Assembly: GCA_902560505.1 (NCBI GenBank)
Contig: CACELY010000012.1
Location: forward strand, 1 to 34,589
DNA: 34,589 nt
Direction: 5' to 3'
Source: an uncultured Alphaproteobacteria bacterium
Lineage (GTDB): Bacteria > Pseudomonadota > Alphaproteobacteria > Rhodobacterales > Rhodobacteraceae
The notes under the pieces were generated by a model. That model saw only the letters and a list, made by a program, of their open reading frames with translations. It searched no databases and was not told where the DNA came from. This document shows, one piece after another, positions 30,627-34,589 of the stretch. Numbering within the stretch: position 1 is the first letter of the stretch; every line of letters starts with the position of its first letter. Made by a program: the position numbers and the translations under genes.

Positions 30627-31133
30627 CTAGTCTCCCCCAATGTTTTCTAAGACGCCTGCGATTGCTGAAGCTGGACCAATTACGTTTGCCGCCAAATTAC
30701 CTCCTGGTGCTGTAAGAAGAGCGCTTATGCTTGACAACACTTCATCCCTTGAAGGTAGTTTTGAGACTTCAGTCACACCATTGGAGTCCAATATCTTATC
30801 GCCCATAGCTCCGCCAACAATTTTAAGATTTTCGTTGGTTTTCGCGAATTCAACAGATATTTTAGCTGCCGTTACCGGGTCTTCTGAATACAATAGAACT
30901 ATTTGATCAACCAACAAATGCTTCATACCCTCAGGTGGTGACTTCTCTATTGCGATGCGCGCTAATCTGTTTTTCGCCACCCTAACGTTAGCACTATTTT
31001 CCCGCATCTTATTTCTGAGGTCTGACATTTCAGCAACAGTAATGCCGGCATACTTCGCAGCAACGATTATTCCAGAATGTTCAAAAACATCCTTCAATTC
31101 ACTCACTACCTGTTCTTTTCTAGCTCTATCCAA
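30627..31133 (-). CDS. rplJ: 50S ribosomal protein L10
   Basis: Base of the ribosomal stalk, binding L7/L12 dimers through its C-terminal helix; the L10-L12 complex represses its own operon in E. coli. The 168-residue protein begins MDRARKEQVVSELKDVFEHS and contains VRVAKNRLARIAIE, the RNA-contacting segment. It ends with ANVIGPASAIAGVLENIGGD. Translation starts at TTG 31133: an in-frame TAG lies directly before it, and a GGAGTGG ribosome site sits 5 bases beyond. It follows a 236-base leader. Confidence 0.95.
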   Translation of the reverse strand: MDRARKEQVVSELKDVFEHSGIIVAAKYAGITVAEMSDLRNKMRENSANVRVAKNRLARIAIEKSPPEGMKHLLVDQIVLLYSEDPVTAAKISVEFAKTNENLKIVGGAMGDKILDSNGVTEVSKLPSRDEVLSSISALLTAPGGNLAANVIGPASAIAGVLENIGGD

Positions 31134-31183
31134 CTATTCCACTCCAACGTTTGTGCCATCCACAGTATTTACTGCTTGAGGCT

Positions 31184-31270
31184 AAAAAAGGATTGCTCCT
31201 TTAACAAAACAGGTAGGTGAGCTTGACTATAAACATATAGTATCAAAACATATCTACCTGTCTCAGGCAG
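31184..31270 (-). promoter_or_regulatory. rplJ leader: competing hairpins and terminator-like stem
   Basis: The minus-strand leader of rplJ contains CAGGTAG, which can pair with the preceding CTGCCTG over a 3-base loop (7 pairs, arms 31264-31270 and 31254-31260). Alternatively it pairs with the later CTACCTG (8 pairs with flanking bases, arms 31254-31261 and 31209-31216). Both cannot form at once. Directly downstream is AAAGGA-GCAA-TCCTTT running into TTT (31184-31202), a weak terminator-like stem with a GNRA loop. Such an arrangement fits an autoregulated r-protein leader; L10 or L10-L12 as ligand is inferred from gene context. Confidence 0.55.
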
Positions 31271-31369
31271 GATTTACACTATTAGTAACCCACCATCTCC
31301 GACTTAGCATTAGCCCTGATTAAACTAACACTTTTAAAAATGCACCAGTTTCTCTACTCATGCATCTTA

Positions 31370-32065
31370 TCAGCTGGCAAATTGGCTACTGTCTAAAGTA
31401 ACGCTTGGTCCCATAGTCGAGCTTACTGAAATCCTTTTCAAATACGAACCTTTTGCTCCTGCCGGTTTTGCCTTATTTACTGATTCGATAAATGCTGTAA
31501 TATTTTCCGAAATTTTTTGTTTGTCAAATGATACTTTGCCTAAGCCTGCTTGGACAACCCCAGATTTTTCCACTTTAAACTGTACTTCTCCAGATTTGGC
31601 CGACTTTACAGCCTTTTCAACATCCACCGTAACAGTACCTACTTTAGGGTTTGGCATCAAATTTCTTGGACCAAGCACTTTGCCTAATCTTCCAACAATT
31701 GCCATCATATCAGGCGTTGCAATGCAGCGATCAAAGTCAATTGTTCCCCCCTGAATTGTCTCCATCAAATCTTCTGCTCCAACGATATCTGCTCCAGCTT
31801 TTTTTGCTTCCTCGGCTTTTTCGCCTTTTGCAAATACAGCTACCTTAATATTTTTCCCATTGCCATGTGGTAAAGCACATACTCCTCTAACCATTTGATC
31901 CGCATGCTTTGGATCAACACCAAGATTAATGGCGATGTCTACTGTTTCATCAAATTTCGCAGAAGCATTATTTTTGACTAAATTTACGGCCTCATCAAGA
32001 CTGAGATCGTGCTTGCCTTCGAATGCTTTCTTAGCATTTAAAAAGTTTTTCCCTGTTTTTACCAT
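31370..32065 (-). CDS. rplA: 50S ribosomal protein L1
   Basis: Forms the mobile L1 stalk that guides deacylated tRNA from the E site. The 231 residues begin [20 protein letters not shown] and contain [60 protein letters not shown] and [15 protein letters not shown] at the end. L1 represses the rplK-rplA pair in E. coli. It follows rplK after 16 bases and is followed by the long rplJ leader. Confidence 0.98.
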   Translation of the reverse strand: MVKTGKNFLNAKKAFEGKHDLSLDEAVNLVKNNASAKFDETVDIAINLGVDPKHADQMVRGVCALPHGNGKNIKVAVFAKGEKAEEAKKAGADIVGAEDLMETIQGGTIDFDRCIATPDMMAIVGRLGKVLGPRNLMPNPKVGTVTVDVEKAVKSAKSGEVQFKVEKSGVVQAGLGKVSFDKQKISENITAFIESVNKAKPAGAKGSYLKRISVSSTMGPSVTLDSSQFAS

Positions 32066-32081
32066 TTCATATATCCCCTAC

Positions 32082-32510
32082 TCAATCCTTAACTTCAATA
32101 CCCATAGATCTCGCTGAACCCAATATTATTTGCATTGCGCCATCAATATCATTTGCGTTCAAATCCTTCATTTTTGACTCTGCAATCTCTCTAACTTGTT
32201 TAGATGTAACGGTGCCAACAGTTTCCTTTCCTGCTGTAGAAGACCCGGCCTTTAAACCAGATGCCTTCTTCAAAAAAAATGAAGCTGGCGGGGTTTTAAT
32301 ATCCATAGAGAATGACTTATCCACATAGTACGTAATGACTGTCGGGCAGGGCGCTCCAGGCTCCATGTCCTGTGTGTTAGCATTAAATGCTTTGCAAAAT
32401 TCCATGATATTTAGTCCACGTTGCCCCAGAGCTGGACCTACAGGCGGCGATGGATTGGCTTTCCCCGCTGGAATTTGTAGTTTCAAGTAGCCTTCTATTT
32501 TTTTTGCCAT
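32082..32510 (-). CDS. rplK: 50S ribosomal protein L11
   Basis: Part of the GTPase-associated centre, binding the 1070 region of 23S rRNA and needed for RelA activation. The 142 residues contain [37 protein letters not shown] and the C-terminal RNA-binding domain ending [20 protein letters not shown]. An AGAGGA ribosome site precedes the ATG. It lies 30 bases after nusG, with no space for a separate promoter. Confidence 0.98.
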   Translation of the reverse strand: MAKKIEGYLKLQIPAGKANPSPPVGPALGQRGLNIMEFCKAFNANTQDMEPGAPCPTVITYYVDKSFSMDIKTPPASFFLKKASGLKAGSSTAGKETVGTVTSKQVREIAESKMKDLNANDIDGAMQIILGSARSMGIEVKD

Positions 32511-32540
32511 GTACTATATTCCTCTTCTATACATTTAATA

Positions 32541-33074
32541 TCAATTTTGTTTTTGAACTTGTGTAAATTCTAACTCTACAGGGGTAGCTCTGCCAAATAT
32601 TGACACTGTCAGTTTCAGCCTTGAGTTGATATCGTCTACTTCTTCCACCGAGCCAGCAAAACCTTCAAACGGCCCATCAGTGACATTTACCTTTTCACCT
32701 ACTTCAAATGCAATTAGAGATCTTGGTTGGTCTCCACCCTCTTCGACTTGATTAATTATTCTAGCGACTTCTGCATCTGGTAATGGGGTTGGTTTGCCAT
32801 GTGCTCCCAGAAATCCCGACACGCGGTTGATTCCCTTAATTGCGTGATATGCTTCCTCACTCATGTCCATCTTCACGAGAACGTATCCAGGCATAAACCT
32901 TCGTTCTCTTTGAACTTTTTTCCCCCTACGTATTTCTAATACCTCTTCGGTCGGCACCAAAACTTCTGATACCTCATTCTCTAGGTTTTTTTGCACAACC
33001 ATTTCTTTTATACTCTCGGCAACCTTTTTCTCAAAATTGGAAAAAACGCTTACCGAGTACCATCGCATACCCAT
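32541..33074 (-). CDS. nusG: Transcription termination/antitermination protein NusG
   Basis: Elongation factor that binds the polymerase clamp and links it to Rho or to S10 on the ribosome. The 177-residue protein begins MGMRWYSVSVFSNFEKKVAE. It has ERRFMPGYVLVKMDMSEEAY in the N-terminal domain and the KOW domain VGEKVNVTDGPFEGFAGSVE near residues 122-141. Both ATG 33074 and ATG 33068 are possible starts; I keep the first because relatives have two residues before RWYSV. It lies 100 bases after secE. Confidence 0.96.
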   Translation of the reverse strand: MGMRWYSVSVFSNFEKKVAESIKEMVVQKNLENEVSEVLVPTEEVLEIRRGKKVQRERRFMPGYVLVKMDMSEEAYHAIKGINRVSGFLGAHGKPTPLPDAEVARIINQVEEGGDQPRSLIAFEVGEKVNVTDGPFEGFAGSVEEVDDINSRLKLTVSIFGRATPVELEFTQVQKQN

Positions 33075-33174
33075 TTGACTTATCCACTTGTTTTCTGGAA
33101 ACCTTTAATGAAAAAAATCAGTTAGGTCAACTATTTCGACCTCAGTTTTGTTTAATTTTTGTCGAATTACAAAT

Positions 33175-33366
33175 CTAAAAATTTAAACTCAATATAATCC
33201 TCAGTAAAAAAGATATAATTGAGTCTGCAATTAAAAAGAATGTTGCTAAGATTGCCACCATTACAAAAACCATTATGGTAGTAGTTATTGTTTCTCTACG
33301 AGTTGGCCAAACAATCTTGGACGCTTCTTGACGACTTTGTTGTATGAATTTAAAGATGTTCGTCAC
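33175..33366 (-). CDS. secE: Preprotein translocase subunit SecE
   Basis: Small membrane subunit that clamps the SecY halves. I start it at GTG 33366, giving 63 residues beginning (V/M)TNIFKFIQQSRQEASKIVW: an AGAGG lies 8 bases upstream and the length matches single-span alphaproteobacterial SecE. An upstream ATG at 33414 would add 16 residues not seen in relatives. VWPTRRETITTTIMVFVMV is the conserved amphipathic-to-membrane transition, and one transmembrane helix follows. It lies 85 bases after tRNA-Trp and precedes nusG. Confidence 0.9.
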   Translation of the reverse strand: MTNIFKFIQQSRQEASKIVWPTRRETITTTIMVFVMVAILATFFLIADSIISFLLRIILSLNF

Positions 33367-33451
33367 TATTAACCTCTTTTCCCTCTGTATAGATGCTAGC
33401 GAAGAATATTTCAAGTATCATTTTGGTAGAAAGATAGAAAAAACCTAGCTC

Positions 33452-33527
33452 TGGCAGGGGCTGAGGGACTCGAACCCACGACCCTCGGTTTTGGAGACCG
33501 ATGCTCTACCAACTGAGCTAAACCCCT
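33452..33527 (-). tRNA. trpT: tRNA-Trp, anticodon CCA
   Basis: The 76-base minus-strand gene folds as a cloverleaf: acceptor AGGGGTT/AGCCCCT with one G:U pair, D arm GCTC/GAGC with AGTTGGTA loop, anticodon stem TCGGT/ACCGA with loop CTCCAAA (anticodon CCA at 33492-33494), T arm GTGGG/CCCTC with TTCGAGT loop, discriminator G, and encoded CCA. The T stem has a T-T mismatch at its second pair. The tRNA-Trp-secE-nusG order is common in alphaproteobacteria. Confidence 0.97.
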
Positions 33528-33542
33528 GCGATTGCCTGACAA

Positions 33543-33571
33543 TCATTAACTAAAAAACTTTTAATAATCAA
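33543..33571 (-). promoter_or_regulatory. Candidate promoter for tRNA-Trp-secE-nusG
   Basis: TTGATT (33566-33571) and TAATGA (33543-33548) on the minus strand are spaced by 17 bases and would start transcription about 8 bases before the tRNA. The -10 match is weak. Position in the 150-base divergent spacer is the main support. Confidence 0.35.
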
Positions 33572-33636
33572 GATACAAGTGCTATGAATCATACTGGGCA
33601 ATCAACAGTTAAAAGATTTTTTGGACATATACATGT

Positions 33637-33666
33637 TTGTACTTTAAAGAATTATTTAATTATAAA
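33637..33666 (+). promoter_or_regulatory. Candidate metG promoter
   Basis: TTGTAC (33637-33642) and TATAAA (33661-33666) are separated by 18 bases, placing the transcript start only about 5 bases before the metG ATG at 33678. An alternative is TTGGAC (33621-33626) with a poor -10 near 33645. The rest of the spacer is AT-rich without other structure. Confidence 0.4.
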
Positions 33667-33677
33667 TAAAGTTTAAT

Positions 33678-34589
33678 ATGAAAAGAATTCTTATAACATC
33701 AGCATTACCTTACATAAATGGAATTAAGCACTTAGGCAATTTAGTTGGAAGCCAACTTCCTGCAGACGTTTATGCAAGATACATGAGAGCTAAAGGCCAT
33801 GAGGTTGCCTTTATTTGTGCAACCGATGAGCATGGGACTCCTGCAGAGTTGGCAGCTGTTGATAATCAAATACCCACAGAAAAGTATTGCGAGGAAATGT
33901 GGCAGATCCAAAGAGATCTATCAGAACGATTTTTTCTCTCTTTTGATTTTTTTGGACGTTCGTCATCAGCTAGCAATCATGAACTTACTAAAATGTTTGC
34001 ATTAAATTTAGATAAAAATGGTCTTTTAAAAACGGTAGAAGAAAAACAACTATATTCTAACGAAGACAAAAGATTTCTTCCCGATAGATATGTCATTGGT
34101 ACGTGCCCGGAATGCTCATATGAAAGAGCTCGAGGAGATCAATGTGAAAATTGCACTAGGCAATTGGAGGCTAGTGAACTTATTAACCCACGCTCTGCTT
34201 TATCTGGTTCAAAAAACTTAGAATTGATTAAGACCAACCATCTTTATTTAATGCAAAGTAAGCTTAAGGACAAGCTCTTGGCCTGGATTGAGTCTAATAA
34301 AAATTGGCCTATTTTAACAACCTCAATAGCGAAGAAATGGCTAATGGATGGAGAGGGTTTACAAGATCGCAGCATTACTCGAGATCTGGATTGGGGAATT
34401 CCTGTTGAAAAAGATGGTAAGCCTTGGGAAGGGATGGAAAACAAAGTATTTTATGTATGGTTTGATGCCCCAATTGCTTACATCTCATCGACGATCGACT
34501 GGGCAAATAGCAAAAAAAAATCTGTAGACTACTGGAAAAGTTGGTGGTTGAACGATCACGGAGCGAGAGACGTACATTATGTTCAATTC
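33678..34589 (+). CDS. metG: Methionyl-tRNA synthetase, partial (N-terminal 304 residues)
   Basis: Class I synthetase that charges tRNA-Met; cytoplasmic. The frame runs from ATG 33678 to the right window edge. It begins [20 protein letters not shown]; the HIGH-type signature is HLGN at 18-21, as in Rhodobacterales. [14 protein letters not shown] follows at 47-60. A zinc knot with C143, C146, C156 and C159 sits in the connective domain, and [18 protein letters not shown] is the conserved segment of the catalytic fold. The KMSKS loop and anticodon-binding domain lie outside. No Shine-Dalgarno sequence precedes the ATG. It is the only plus-strand gene, divergent from tRNA-Trp. Confidence 0.95.
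   Translation, partial: MKRILITSALPYINGIKHLGNLVGSQLPADVYARYMRAKGHEVAFICATDEHGTPAELAAVDNQIPTEKYCEEMWQIQRDLSERFFLSFDFFGRSSSASNHELTKMFALNLDKNGLLKTVEEKQLYSNEDKRFLPDRYVIGTCPECSYERARGDQCENCTRQLEASELINPRSALSGSKNLELIKTNHLYLMQSKLKDKLLAWIESNKNWPILTTSIAKKWLMDGEGLQDRSITRDLDWGIPVEKDGKPWEGMENKVFYVWFDAPIAYISSTIDWANSKKKSVDYWKSWWLNDHGARDVHYVQF

Noticed and set aside
33729-33740. Methionyl-tRNA synthetase has HLGN instead of HIGH
   Set aside because: The first His and the Gly are kept, and this variant is the usual one in Rhodobacterales synthetases.

Overview
The window is the main ribosome/transcription gene block of an AT-rich alphaproteobacterium, most likely a marine member of Rhodobacterales (Roseobacter-related) with a streamlined genome. 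Pointers to that group are the L22 N-terminal tail ([16 protein letters not shown]), the SecY start (MVSAAEQMAANLSW), the methionyl-tRNA synthetase N-terminus ([20 protein letters not shown]), a short adenylate kinase inside the ribosomal cluster, an ATP12-type F1 assembly chaperone, and an aap general amino-acid transporter beside the cluster. The low G+C resembles low-GC pelagic lineages such as HTCC2255 rather than typical high-GC Rhodobacteraceae. That last placement is inference.

Layout, right to left in the direction of transcription. Only metG, at the right edge and truncated, reads on the plus strand. It is divergent from tRNA-Trp(CCA)-secE-nusG-rplK-rplA-rplJ-rplL-rpoB-rpoC (33.5 to 21.6 kb). 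Next come the str genes rpsL-rpsG-fusA-tuf (21.4 to 17.2 kb), the S10 genes rpsJ-rplC-rplD-rplW-rplB-rpsS-rplV-rpsC-rplP-rpmC-rpsQ (17.2 to 12.1 kb), the spc genes rplN-rplX-rplE-rpsN-rpsH-rplF-rplR-rpsE-rpmD-rplO-secY-adk (12.0 to 6.0 kb) and the alpha genes rpsM-rpsK-rpoA-rplQ (5.9 to 3.6 kb). An rluC-like pseudouridine synthase and the ATP12 chaperone gene follow. At the left edge are aapJ and the start of aapQ. I see no broken gene, insertion sequence, CRISPR array or phage gene.

Together the block supplies much of the translation machinery: ribosomal proteins, EF-Tu and EF-G. It also encodes the RNA polymerase core (alpha, beta, beta prime), the elongation factor NusG, the secretion channel subunits SecY and SecE, and adenylate kinase. 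About 31 kb is on one strand, mostly with spacers under 40 bases, several start/stop overlaps and few candidate internal promoters. The longer spacers carry most of the regulatory signal: a leader before rplJ with two mutually exclusive hairpins and a terminator-like stem, a leader with two hairpins before rpsL, a good promoter before rpsM, a hairpin before rpoB, and a strong intrinsic terminator between aapJ and aapQ. No novel system is evident. The points worth a second look are these RNA leaders, several corrected start codons, an empty tufB position next to tRNA-Trp, and a probably near-leaderless metG.
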